From NCBI RefSeq assembly GCF_035083965.1, contig NC_089724.1, forward strand, positions 12,394,910 through 12,458,909: a stretch of 64,000 bases of DNA, in the 5' to 3' direction. Shown one piece after another: positions 34,557-47,800 of this stretch. The notes beneath the pieces were generated by a model that saw only the letters and a list, made by a program, of their open reading frames with translations, had not been told where the DNA came from and searched no databases. Source of the stretch: Branchiostoma lanceolatum (taxonomy: Eukaryota > Chordata > Leptocardii > Amphioxiformes > Branchiostomatidae). The translations under genes and the position numbers were made by a program. The first letter of the stretch is position 1. Every line of letters starts with the position of its first letter.

Positions 34557-35428
34557 AGCCTAGGTTACACATAGCCGAACATGGCTCCCGAACGCTAGCC
34601 GACTCAGGTCGGCGGTAGTTCGGGAGCATTCTGACCAGTTTTTGGGCCACGCCTATCTTTGGCGCCGAACATGCGCCGAAGATGCGCCGATCATCTCCTA
34701 ACCAGTACATGACTTACTCCCGAATGGGCCCCGAATGCTTTCTAGCTTACTCCCAACCATCCCGACCTCTAGCCGCAGACTGCCGAATCTCTCCTGACTA
34801 AACCCCGACCGATTGCAGACCCTCTCACGAATTTAAATGGACATATTCAGCGACTTTCAAAAGAGGGGTCATTTTCGGTTTTAATCAAAATAATCCATTC
34901 TATTATGTTGTTAACATCACCGAGAGATCGAATTCGGATCATTGCTAGCTTTAATACTGCTTTTAGTGTTCTTCTTCGTTTTTGGTCGTGTGAAGGTCGG
35001 GGGTGATTCGCCCACGTTCCGATAGTAGTCACTTGGTTGAGAATTAGTTAGCAGAGTTTTGTCTACGGCCTTGGGGTGAGTTATGGGTAGGTTGGAAACT
35101 AGTTGGGAGTAAGTCAGTAGTGTTTCTGGCGTGGTTAAGGTTCTAATTTTACTACTGACTCAATCCCGAATACCAGCCGAGCACTAGCCGACCGCGCCGA
35201 ACACCAGCCGAACACCAGCCGACCCATTTCAGACCCTCCGTCCAGAGCCGAATGTTTTGAAATTTTCAAAACATTCGGCTGGCGCAGCCGAACACCAGCC
35301 GACTCAGCCGAACGCCAGCCGACTCGGCCGAACGCCAACCGAGCTAGCTCCCGAATCACTCCCGAATCACTCCAACCATGGTCGGGGGAGAGTCGGGAGG
35401 CCATGTTCGGCTATGTGTAACCTAGGCT
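34557..35428. mobile_element. 872-bp TIR element packed with GCCGAACACCAGCC repeats
   Basis: AGCCTAGGTTACACATAGCC at the left end is matched perfectly inverted at the right end (35,409-35,428), and the match extends through CGAACATGGC and CTCCCGA. AGA flanks both sides (34,554-34,556 and 35,429-35,431), a 3-bp duplication. Near both ends short GC-rich repeats (GCCGAACACCAGCCGAC and variants) are stacked in both orientations around an AT-rich core. No transposase. The AGCC end, internal GGCCGA repeats and 3-bp duplication resemble 16,454-16,805 and 28,449-28,705. Confidence 0.85.
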
Positions 35429-35467
35429 AGAGGCTGCCAGCCATTCATTTACCAACAGCCTTGTCCG

Positions 35468-35944
35468 ATAAGCCCATTCGCGGTTCCAACTACGCATGTG
35501 TCAAAGGTAAAGGTCCCTGAGACGTAAACAAATCCCGTCTGGGCGTTGTAATGCAAATCTACTCTCCAAGCAGAGCTAGGGTTTCGGCTGGTTTCTAACG
35601 TGTTTTTAGGCGTTTTTGTCATGCCTTCTACTTTGTCATCGTTTTTGTTGTGCTGCGACACAACAAAAACGATGACAAAGTAGAAGGCATGACAAAAACG
35701 CCTAAAAACACGTTAAAAACCAGCCGAAACCCTAATCTTGGGTTTGCAGCACAACAAAAACGATGACAAAGTAGAAGGCATGACAAAAACGCCTAAAAAC
35801 ACGTTAAAAACCAGCCGAAACCCTAGCTCTGCTTGGAGAGTAATGCAAATCTAGACAATGTGAAGACGAGAACTTTTTACAAGCCAGGGGCCTTCACCTT
35901 TATTGACACTGCACATGCGTAATCGGAACCGCGAATTGGCTTAT
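35468..35944. mobile_element. MITE (second copy), split by a foldback element
   Basis: The ends ATAAGCCCATTCGCGGTT and its inverse match those of the 186-bp MITE at 12,764-12,949 (here in the opposite orientation internally). The central part is interrupted at 35,560-35,842. Removing the insert and one duplicated flank restores GTCTGGGCGTTG, then ATGCAAATCTAGACAATGTG as in the other copy. Confidence 0.9.
35560..35842. mobile_element. Foldback element of the CTCCAAGCAGA family nested in a MITE, 283 bp
   Basis: The ends are TACTCTCCAAGCAGAG and its exact inverse. ATGCAAATC flanks both sides (35,551-35,559 and 35,843-35,851). The comparison copy of the MITE has this 9-mer once, which confirms it as the target duplication. 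The left arm (CTAGGGTTTCGGCTGGTTT, continuing through CGATGACAAAGTAGAAGGC in inverse) is present once, and the right arm twice in tandem, so the hairpin has three arms. Non-coding. The 9-bp duplication is compatible with Mutator-like or Foldback elements. Confidence 0.93.
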
Positions 35945-36289
35945 ACGTATGACATATGCAACATATGCATATGAGATAAACACCAAGGCAGAAATACTTA
36001 GTCACGATTACTGGCAGTTCCTTGCATCCGATAATACTACAAATTGCCTGTGTGTTTTGTAAATTCTAAATATTTTCAAATATAACGTTAACATTGCTAA
36101 TGTGTGGATCGATTCTCCCATCTACAAAAATACAAACCATCTGCGAAGGTCGACATGAACTCCACGTATATATTCATAAATGATGGACATGAGACAAGCC
36201 GCGATCCGAGCTCCACCTGTTTACACACCTGTTGACTTTACCTGTCAAACAGGACTTTGTCCTCGCACAGCATGTCGGGATTTGTTGTT

Positions 36290-36454
36290 TCTCCTGCACA
36301 TTCCCAACATGGCCGCCTGAGCTGCAGAGGTTGACCATTCGGCACTTCACCCCCATTCTGGCCCCACAACGCGCCACAGAACCCACACATTCACCAATTA
36401 ACGACGCCAAGAGAAACGTCTTGATATTCTGAGGAGAAGAGACGTGATTTGCAG
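36290..36454 (+). promoter_or_regulatory. Probable promoter and first untranslated exon of the RNF24/122-like gene
   Basis: CAACATGGCCGCC resembles a YY1 initiator element common at TATA-less promoters; that ATG is followed immediately by a stop. The presumed exon ends TTTGCAG/GTGAGA (donor at 36,455). The next acceptor that fits is at 38,815. The link between the two is inference. Confidence 0.45.
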
Positions 36455-38815
36455 GTGAGATAATTTTGTTTTCCCTGTTGGATTCCGCCGGAGATTCGGG
36501 GTGTTTTCGGAAATGACGGTGCCAGGCACCTAATTATATAAATCCACAAATGTAAACAAATATTCCACAATCAACTTGCGAATAACATTACCATCAACGG
36601 AGACATGTGTTGGTAAATGCAATACCTTCATCTTAATGTCGGTATGCTCGGTATGCTGTCACATATATTTATTCTTCTGCAGTGGAGGAATTTGCACGAT
36701 TAGTTTTAACACGACCCATGTCATGGTCAATGGTGTGTCATGGCTGGCGTCTCAGAATGTGGGTCAGCACCAAGGCCACAAACTAAATAATTCACCCAAA
36801 TGTATTTGCATCACTGCTCTGAAGACAGTAGACAACGTTTGAAATCATCAATAATTACATGTTAGAGTCCAAGACGTCAGGAAACGTCACACAGCGGCTA
36901 CGTGCTGCACATGTTAGTGTAACGTTATTTGATGTACTTTTTCAGAATATAACGTTAAATTCAGAACGAAAACATGTTGTATCGAAAGGAGGAAGATGGG
37001 TCTAGGAGTACAAGTTCAGAATATAGTTATTCTTTTCAAATCAATATCTTGGATTCTGAATTCTAATTGTGATTGACAGCTTAATTTTGTTGTCCTTTAC
37101 CAGGGCCATGCCCTTATCCTCAACCAGTGTCACCGGAAACTGACGTACCTGACGTCAGGAAACTGACGTACCTGATGTCAGGGTCAGAATTTTTATAATT
37201 AGATCAATTTACCATCATTACTTAAGATGCTCAAAATTAATCTACTTTATTTGCTCATGTATTTAATTTGTCATGGAGTCCATACACCCTTGTCAGAGAT
37301 TATAAGAAGCTACAGGTTTATTGTTTTCGAGCGTCTAGAATATGAAACATTTACAATAATCAATATGTCTATGTGAAAATAGCTAACGTTGCATATCTCA
37401 GAAAGATATTCTTATTCCTCAGGGCCAAAATGCTGTATTTTCCCTATACTGTGAAAGTTTGCATCTCGATTAAACACTAAATGTAAGTTTGCACCCCCGA
37501 TTCAGCTCAGGTTGTGGACCAGAGTCTGAAATATTTACATCTTGAAGATGTTTTGCACATGACGAATTCTTGTGCTGTTAGCTATGTGGTTGAGTAGAAC
37601 TTTCCATGTTTTGGTCATCGTTGATATGGTTTCTCCACCCGCTCCGAAGAGTAACATAAGGTAAGGGTAGCAAAATCTACAGCATCACATGCAGCAAGGA
37701 ATAAAGGTTTGTGATATTAGTATAGATTAGAAGAAAAAAATTTATAGATGTAGGATCACAATCTTAAATCTGCATATTAATTATATAGTGTTTTGACCGT
37801 CAGTTGTTTCTGCATGCTTCTCATGCCTTCAGATGTAGATCTTTTGGTGCACAGGTGTACATAGGAATATATGACTGACATGCCCTCTTCAAAGTCATTT
37901 TTCAGAGGCTAGCATAGCTGTAATTAAAAGTCAGACCATTTGCTGTGGTACAATATGTATTTTGAAGTTGATATTGCTAGGTAGTCAATCATATCTAGTA
38001 CGATTTATGCAAGAAATATGTTACCTTACTGAAGTGCAGTATCATCTTGTGTGCAAATTTTTATTACATGTAAACATTTCATGAATCAATTCTTATTGTA
38101 TCATACAGTATATTCTATACATTTGTATTGTATATGACAATAGATTGTACTTTTTGCAAAATGTAACATTAATTTCAGAACAAAAGCAGGTTGTATATTG
38201 ATAGGAGGGGGAAGGGTCTAAGAGTCCAGAATATAGCTATCATTTTCAAACCAATGTCTTGGATTCTTATGTAAAGAGTTCTAATTGTATTATATATAAT
38301 AAGTTATGTTATAAATGAATAAATACATTTTATATACATTTGTATTTATCATATTTGCCAGGGTACCTGGCCAGTTGGAGATTCAATGCTGATTTTTTCC
38401 CAGAAAGAATCTTGAATAAAGTTTGCGCCCCAACTTTGAAGCTGGGATGCCTCACCTGCTTAGAAACAAAACACAGCTTTAACCAAGAGAATTTAGTTCT
38501 TTTCCTGCAATACCAGCATGTAACATTGATAAGTCAATGGTGAAACAACAATGCTCCTCAACTACATGATGGACATTCTTGTAGAAGGCCTGTCAGAACA
38601 CAATCATATAACATTATCTAGACAGAGGAGAGGAGCAGAGGAGAGGTTTCCAGAGGATTAGGTATGGAATAATGGCTGACCATTAAGAAATCTCACTGTC
38701 ATTTATTGTACTGTATGTGGGTCTCCTCATTTGTTGATCTAAATCACATCCAGATGTGCAGATGTTTGGCAAATTCCTATAGCTACTTCCTCTAATCTAT
38801 TTTGTGTTGTTGCAG
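36455..38815. other. First intron (presumed) of the RNF24/122-like gene
   Basis: AT-rich. It contains a small tandem repeat near 37,133-37,182 (AACTGACGTACCTGACGTCA-like, twice), each unit holding a TGACGTCA-type palindrome. No other gene seen. Confidence 0.4.
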
Positions 38816-38831
38816 TCTTGCCAGATTCTAC

Positions 38832-41800
38832 ATGTACCTGACACCAACATACATGATGTCATCGGACATGCTCCTGCACTTCCGTGTGTCTCTGCCTATG
38901 ATCAGCGTAGGCCTCTTCATCTTTGTGTTGAGCCTCATATTCTGCTGTTACCTTGTCAGGTAAGTGTGCAAAAACAATGTAGTTTTACATGTATGTATAC
39001 ATGTATGTTATCCAGGGCATTTGTTTTGTCAGTATTCTTGAAGGTTAGATGTATGTATTTTCGGATCAATATATTGACTTGAAGCTTGGGATTCATAAAT
39101 GGGAGACCACCACAAATATAATTCCAGTGAAAAGAAATTGAGGTTCATGGATCTTCGACTTCCCAGAGCCGATAATCCTGGATTATTATATTATTCAACT
39201 AAAGGTGAAGAAAAAAAAAGAATTCTTTGAAACTTTCAGTAAGAGACATGAAGACACACTGGTTACAATGTATTGGGAATTATAAACATGTAATTCAGCC
39301 AGTTTCAAGTAGCACTTGATTTTGACAGGTTGCAGGACATCATTTGCATATAGTTAGTGTGCAAATTTTATGATTCCTTTGTCTTGAATGTTCCAATGAC
39401 ATGTAATTCCTTTGGTACCAATGAATATTGTGACATTCAAATCATGTAACACAAGACATAACATTTGCATAACTGATGAGCATATTATCATTGCTTTTAG
39501 TTGAATGATGAGGATTCTTTTATTTGTACCTGTTCCATATATAACCCTTCTATGCATTACCTGGACAGTCTAATTTCAAGCAAATAAATTTTCCAAGACT
39601 CATACAATGTATGTCAGCAGTTGTGGAACTCCAGATGTGACGGGTTTTTCATAATCTTAATTATCAATATGTATGAAGGATAGATGTGCATGAAGTACAT
39701 GTTCATGAATATTCATGGTATAGTCTTCAACCTAGTCGAACCAGAAAAATATCAGCAGGACACAGTGTTGATGATTGTACAAAATGAATTGGAATTCTTT
39801 CTGTTTCATTTCCTTATGGCATTCTTTTACTTACTGTCCATCATTCTTGTGTGTCCATTTCTTTCTGTGTCTCTTTGTGCAGATGTATTCTTTCTGAACT
39901 ACCAAACCTAGAAAATGTGTAAGTTCATTACATTCCTCTATAGTGATACAATGTACATTGTATATATGATTAAGCATATGCTTTGATTTATTATATGTTT
40001 GTGTGTAAAAAGATAGGTTGGCGTGCCTTTGATGACTTCTATCTTGTGTGTCTGAACAGTGGTGTTTTTACAAGATACATGTACATGTAGAGTATTGGTA
40101 TGTGCACCAAAACATCTCTGAGTTGTCATTTGTGCCTTGTGGTAAGAAAATAGCTCAACATAGTCCAATGATATGTTGCAAACAAAAACAACATTGTAAT
40201 GCAGATTTCTTCTCAAGACAAGATACCTTCCGTACAGTTTTTATCAGATTAGAGAATATCATCTAGTAAACAGTAATTGCCATGATGCCATATATGCCTC
40301 ATGATACTGTATATATAATTATGATAATATTTGGTACGGTAACCAGAAGCTTTTCCATCAGAAATGCAAAATGCAGAATGTTGCTTCATAGTGCTTTCCA
40401 ACATATAAAGGTATCAAATAAGAAGACTCTTTGTACACAACCAATTGCAAGTGTTCTGCTCTACTGATATTTCGGTGACTGGTTCACAATTGCACTGCAG
40501 CATAGGTGTCATGCTTACAGATGTGGTCCCAAAAGTCTTACAGGACCACGTCTGTAAGCAGTGACACCTAAGTACTGCAGTGCAATGTGTGCAAAGAGTC
40601 CTTTTATTCAGTGACTTACCAACCTGATGAAACGATTCATGAATACAAATGTATCATTTTGAAGCTCAAGGATTTCTTTTGAATGTAAACCAGAATTTTT
40701 ATGTGTAATATAATAAGGAATGACACTTTTTATGATTTCTATAGGATTGCACAGTCTGTGTAATCTTCATGAAAATTTTGCTGGGGAATAAAAAGCTGTG
40801 AAGTTGCTTTGTTAAGTTTAAGTTTAAGTTTTGTTTGAGAGGTAATTACTAGAGTTTGCTTTTGCAAATAGTGGAATTGTCAAATTTCCAATGTAATTGC
40901 CAGGATAACAAGGTTGCCTTTAATTATTGGATTATCCTCTTGTAAAATGGTTGAGGTGATGTTAAGGTGTTGACCTCCCTTGGCTAAAAACTCGCCTTTT
41001 AATAAAGTTTTATCCCTTTTAAGACTGTGGCGCCATCGTGTGAAAGTGATGGGAAACCCGAAGTAGGAGCAAAATTGGGAAGGTTAAGAGGAATGATGAA
41101 ATACAACGGAGGCTGCGTTTCGTGCCTCTTCTAGTCTTCATTTAGTTGGTGTGCTGGCAAGGAAGCCAGGTGTGATATTTTTTGAGGGAGAATGTATAGC
41201 AAAGGAAGCTCAGCATTGCCAAGTGCATACCAAGGTTGAAATTTAAGCCTTCTCATTAGTTATGCTGTTTGCCTGGCTTGAAGGGGGCCTAGCTCATCTA
41301 TTATTTTTACCAGTGACATTCCGATCAATAGCCCATGTCAAACTAGAGGTAAAACCAATCTACTTTCCATATAAATCACCTTGCAGGTAAGACTTCGGTT
41401 CCACTCCAGGAAGACTCACTGTGCACTGTGCACACTGGACTTGTACATGTGTGCTGTCCTTGAGATATCTTGTCCAGGTTTATAACAATTGCTGAAACTT
41501 GATTTTGTTGATGAATGAATGACATGTGACGTATTTCAGCTGATGGGTAACAATGCTTGAACCTGATTACATGTAAAGGGTTTAAAATTATTATTACGAA
41601 TGTATTTTATTCATTGTTTACGAATGTATATTTGTTAGCTTTATGTCAAGTATTTTTCTTTTGCATCCTGATTTGTTATGATTTTGTAAAAGGCTGCCTT
41701 GGTAATCAGTTATTGTAATTGAAAGTATTAGCCTTGAGATTTATAAATAACTGAATAGACAACAACTGATGCAGAAAGCTTTGCTGCTGATGGGGAAATT

Positions 41801-44800
41801 GCTGTGAAGTCTTCAGAAAGCTGTCGCAAAATGCGAATATGTCATGCATGGTTGTGAATATCTTAAGAAATGAGCACAATTACACATGTTATGAAAAAAC
41901 TCTTATTGCTGAACACGTGCTGTGTGTTGGCTTTGTGGCCTGTAGCAGAATATTTGGTAAGGCCTAGGAAAAAACATGTTGTGTTTCTGGTTAATACCTG
42001 ATTGACCCTAGCAATTTAGACCTGCAAAAACGTAGCTTTTTTTAGTCTGTATGATTACAATATGATGTTGAAAATACCAGTGCCAGATTCATTTCAGTTT
42101 TACATTGCTAAACTGTATCTTTTTAATCACTTCATCTGAAATCTAGAAAAAAATACAGTCAAACCTGTACAACTTAATACAATATAAGGATCACCTGGCC
42201 AATGTGACCACTTTTTGTTGGTCCCTTAAAATTTTTTTCCCATGATTGTTTGACAAGCATTAAGAATTGTGTCCATAGTGAATACCTGTCCACATAGGCC
42301 AGATTTTATCAGTCTTCCGAGTGGTCTTCTTGGGCAGTTTTGACTTTAAGAGAATCCCTACCCTACCTACCGACCCTAATTTTCTCTGGACCAAAACCAG
42401 AAGCACAGCATTTTTGTTTGTTTGGCCCAAGTACTAATTCAAAGGAGCCACCAAACTCGATGAGAAGAGTAGGGGTGACCCGGTTAATGCTTGGCCAAAT
42501 TGAGGGCATTATCGGCTCAAGTCATCTTTACCTTCACATGATGACCAACAACCTATGATGTAAACAAATTATCCCTTTTCATATAACTTTGGTTTGGTAT
42601 CTGGATTCTGCATCTTATACATTTTATTGGAAACCAGCATGCATCCCCCAAAATAATTGATTTACAATAAACTACTCCTAGCATCATCACCCAGCCTGAT
42701 TCCCGTAATAGGCACAAACCACGAACAAACACGCAGTCTGACCAATTTTGACTAATGGCCAATTAGTAGACATCCCAGCTGATGATGTGGTTCATCATCA
42801 CCAGATGTCACAATCAATTCAGGGATAACATGATGACCTGGGCAACTGTAACAGATTTTTTTCCAATAACACTGATATAAATGTACAGATTTTCCCCCCA
42901 ATAATACCTGTACACATCTACATGTACAATTGTATTTAGTCTGTTCAAGGAGGTTGAAATGATATCTTTATAAAGAGGTCTTGGGCTGTTCTTGGAATTG
43001 AATTGGGGAGCAGCACCATAGTCAGATGTTCATTCAACAAAATAGATAAAAACATCTGACCCCAAGGCAAAGATTTAGGAGTATTATTAGGAGTATTACT
43101 AGTGCAAGACCATTGTAGCCACATAATAAGGAGGGCCTGCATGCCCCTTTTACGTAGAGCGTAATCAGCCGTTTTAATTTTACGTAGTGTTGCCAACCAC
43201 TCCATAATTTAGCGTAGAGCGTAGGGAGGCTTTTCTGAATTCAGCATAGAGCGTAGGTACTAGGTAGGCTTTCTGAATTTAGCGTATTACGTGGCCGGCC
43301 CTCCGAATTTAGCGTAGAGCATTGTCGGGACCCCCTGGCAGGCCCTCAATAAGTACATGTACATATCAGACAGTCATTCAATAAACTATTTTTGCATGAA
43401 CATTCTGAAACTGCTGGGGCTTTCTCAGAGCTTGATGTATTTTTCTCTCTTACACTCCATGGTTTCTGTCTGGTGCCACTTTCTTTCACAAAAGGTTATA
43501 TCAACCCTCAGTTTGCCTGAAAATACAGCATCCAAACTGAGAGAACCAGAAAGGAATCATATTCAATTACCATAAAACTGCAGACGGCTGCCTCCACATT
43601 GCTTATTACCTTGGCCTTCAGGAGTACTGAATTATATCTTCATGTCATAACATAACTTAAGACTGTTAGGCAGGTTCATGCCCATTGAAATAATAAGGGC
43701 TGCATGGCAATAACACCTATCCATCAGACTGCATAAATCCTGTACTCTTGCCTGTGAATCCCATGTTGCAGAATGAACCTGAGCGTCTGTGTGTGATGTG
43801 AATAGAATGCTCCAAGCAGATCAGGAGACTTGGCACAATTAACACACAACCCCCGGCATATTGAAAATCAATCAGAACCCAACACATATCTCCAGAGCTG
43901 ATCTTAAATGGGAATTTCTTAGTGGCTTACCATTAGAACTTTTTGTGGTCAGTGTTGCATGGCCTCATGATGCCCCTGCACTAATCATAATAAAACAACC
44001 TTTTCACTGTAAATTATGTATTCCATTCATAACATTAGCATGGATGTGCCATGAGGTCTGGGTGAAATGCTACTGTGCATATACGATCCACATGATTTTT
44101 ATTTCACATTAATATATGTGTGAACATGAGGTGGTGGCATGGTCTATATTGGCTTTGTCATATAAATTTGGAGATAGACAATCCGTAACTCTCCGCAGAT
44201 TATCAGACTGTCGGCCCGCTGTTATGCCGCTTTAATTGTTGCCCATCTCAGAAGCAGATAAGCAATTTGCTGGCGTTCCCAGGAGGCCTTAAGTATAACA
44301 GGAAGCTCTGCCAGCCATGGAGGAGGCTGTGGATGGTGATATTGCAATGGTTGGACTTGCCGTTTTCTCCTGTTATATGTGTCTAGTGCTGGTAGCACTG
44401 TGTATGTGCTGTTACCTCTGTCATAGCAGGTAGGTTGGAGATCTTATACCTGATCCACTGGGGAGAGGAGGGGGTTGCTTTAATTGATTTTTCAATGAGC
44501 TAGCCTACGTAATGCTGGTGTGCGGTATACTATACATGATATAGATAATGTTATATGGAGGTGGTGTAGAATGGTGATTTTAATGTAATTTGTAATTGCA
44601 GTATCAGAAACCATGGATTGTGTTATGTAAATTAGTATTTGACAAAAAGCAAAGGTGTGATCTGTGTTCCATTGGCAAATGGCGCATGGAGGGATTCCAT
44701 GAATAGTGTATGATGACCTTCATGATACAGCCTGGTAGATAAACCACAGTGTAGTGACGTTGCAGAGTCAACCATTTTCTGTCACTGGTGACGTAATCAA

Positions 44801-47800
44801 CCAAAAATGTGGATACTGTTGCTGCATTTCAGGCAGCAGAATTATTGAATATTGTTATTTCAAAGCGCTCTTCCCGGCAGCACGGCTCATGTTATGGGCC
44901 ATACGCACGCACACGCACCTCCATCTTTTTTCTCTCTACATCAAAGATGAAAAGAAACATGCACTGCTGTTCATCACAACCAAGAAAAGAAAGAAATTGT
45001 TTTCAGAAGGAAATGTCAAATGTGTGATGCCATGAATTCATATATCTTGACAGGAAGCCGTGACTGATATGAAATTTTGCCCTATGGCCATATTTGCCAT
45101 ATACATATGTTAGAGCAACACTGTTGTAAATTCTACGTCAGATATTTTAATTGGTAGGCTATCTTCCATCTTGTAGCAAAGCTCCTCAGACCTCTTTGTT
45201 TCATTAAGAATATAGAGGTTAGAGAATAGAGCAGAATAAACTTGGATGGAAAATGACTTGTACGTGTATGAGTGTGTATTGATAAAACATTACCCCTGCA
45301 ATATGGTGTTTGTCAACAATTACAACATGTACTACAATGTTTTGCCATCATTATACTAGTAATCATTCTTCTCTTCCAGTGGTCATTCTGTATATGAATT
45401 GTCTTTTTTACTTTACCCCAGGGGAGTGAAGTATTGTTTTTGGCGTGTCTCACAGTCTGTGTGTATGTGTGCGTGTGTATATCATGTTCTGCCATCTGCA
45501 ATACAATACCCAATGCATCCTTACCATACATCCTCAGTGCTGCTATTTTGTATCACGGGGTTTGAAGGGTCACAAAGCAGAATGAGTTCTGTCTACCAAT
45601 TGTTGTTCTGATAGTCACTCTGATCTGTCCTTGGGACCGTTTATACAAAATGATGAATAATTTTTTTCTGTGACATACCAGACAATTTAGGATCAACTTT
45701 TTAATCATTGAAAAGCCATTGTAAAGCACAGGTCATGGTGAACATTTCTACAATGTACAACAACTCCATAGCCATTATGTTCTGCCATCTAATGACAATC
45801 TGGTGCACAGTTGACCTGCAGTAGGGGCAAACATGTTTACACTAAATTACAGCATTAACCTATTACATGCCCTATGGTGCTGTTGTCCAAAAGAAAAATT
45901 TGAATGTTGTGAGTTGTTTTAGCTTCCTAAGAGATGGCATGGCATGTGGATTTACATGTATGAGCCCAGGGTTTTAGGTTAGTATTATGAAGTCATAAAC
46001 CTCTATACCATACCACCAACTTTCCCCTCACTTTCTAACAATAGGCTCATTGTTTCCACTTGTTGAAAGTATAAGACTATGAATTATTGATAAATGTATT
46101 TTTTAATGGGTATTGCATTTTGCTGTTAACATTTCTACCAGGGTCAGTTTATAAACATGGTATAGAACTTACATGTAATAGACACTGTTTACCTTCTTAT
46201 CCATCTTTCATAATTTCATAGTCTGCTTGATATGTAAACTTCATATTTTATAAGTTTCATACCGATCTAAACATGAAATGGAAACAATGTGGATCTGAAA
46301 ACACTGACTAGCTAAACTTGCTTGACATGACATTGTATTAATTGGAAACTTTGATGTCAACCGTTACATGTTGATGTACAAATGTAGGTTGTTTGCTGTA
46401 CTAATATTACATGACTTGATTACGATCGCTTCAGGACTTGTGACAGTTCGTTGCACAATGTAAGTGGCTCAGGCACAAGGGGAGAGTGACGTGTGCACAA
46501 ACAAACAGGTCTAACAACTAGGTTGGGAACATGTCAAAACTTCTGCGTTTATCTTGTTAGCAGAATTGTTATTGTCTTCGGTAAACAAGTTTAAGTAATG
46601 TGATGCTAAAGTCTTGTCATTCTGTTGGATTTCAAAGTACTTTTGAGTGTAAGAAATGGGCATCTGAAACATTGGAGAGGGCATTGGTAGCATCCAGGAG
46701 TTCTTTTGTGGGTTGTTCAAAACTTCAGGCATTATCCCTTGTTTATTGTTTCGTGCAAGAATTCTTGTTAGAATGTTAGCTGCATCATAAGCTGGTGTCC
46801 ACCACGTAGTCCTTTGACGTCACTTGTGCAACTGCTACTCAAAATGGTGGAACTTGTAGCATAATACCATTGTTTTTTAGCTGCTTCAAGATGTAATTTG
46901 GGAGCTTGACCATGCTATTTCTGGACGAGAACACCCCAATGTGATCTTTTGGGCAACTTGTACAATCGCAGTATGACTGATCATGATGTTCCCTACGACA
47001 TTGGATATAGTGTCATACTACCACTGGCTCCCAGTATTGCCATTGTTAGTGTCTTCCTCTGTTGGTGCTGTACTTGTTGTTACTGTCACATCAAGCGAGA
47101 GGCAAGGTGGGCAATTATGTGATCTTGTTTAATTAAGATTTGGTGGTTAAAGGTGTGTGTAGCTTGATGACTTTCAGTGGGATGGCGCGCTTTGCCCATT
47201 GTGATGACATAAAGGTGGCCCGGCACTTTTGCTGAAACACATTGGTAGTAAAACGTCACCACGTTTGACACCTTAAACCACAGATGGTCTTTTCTGACAT
47301 GTTAGGGCTATCTTTTGCTTGAGGCATATTTCCAGCCCTCCTAATGAACAATTTAACTGCCGTTACAGCAGTAAATGAACAAATTAACATCCTTTGCACA
47401 ACTAAAGCTACTGCAACTGTCCTATCTTCTTCCTCAGTAGTACAAACTGAAGAAAGTTGGCTACAATTAGTACAAATGACAATGCTATCTATTTTCAAAG
47501 CACTTGTTTTGATTCCCTCAGGGAATTTGGATCTTTGTCTGCATTTCTGTGTGCAAACAAGCATGTAACTATTTCTTTCTCAAAACAAGCTGAAATGCAG
47601 GACTTATGCTGGCAGTAAGCTATTTTCCATTTTGTAATCACTGTGTTAATAATTTACCGTAAACATTGTATAGCCCCATGTTTTAGTCTGTAAGTGGAAT
47701 GTGATTCTTAGGTGTGTGACTATAGCGCTGCCGTAAACTTAAAACCACCGCGGACATTCCATTTTCGCCTTATCGTGAAATAAAAACCACACGAACTGAA

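Noticed and set aside
39684-39911. Hydrophobic 75-codon frame as a fourth alternative first exon of the RNF24/122-like gene
   Set aside because: It does not end in a phase 2 donor; the nearby GTAAGT follows an in-frame stop.
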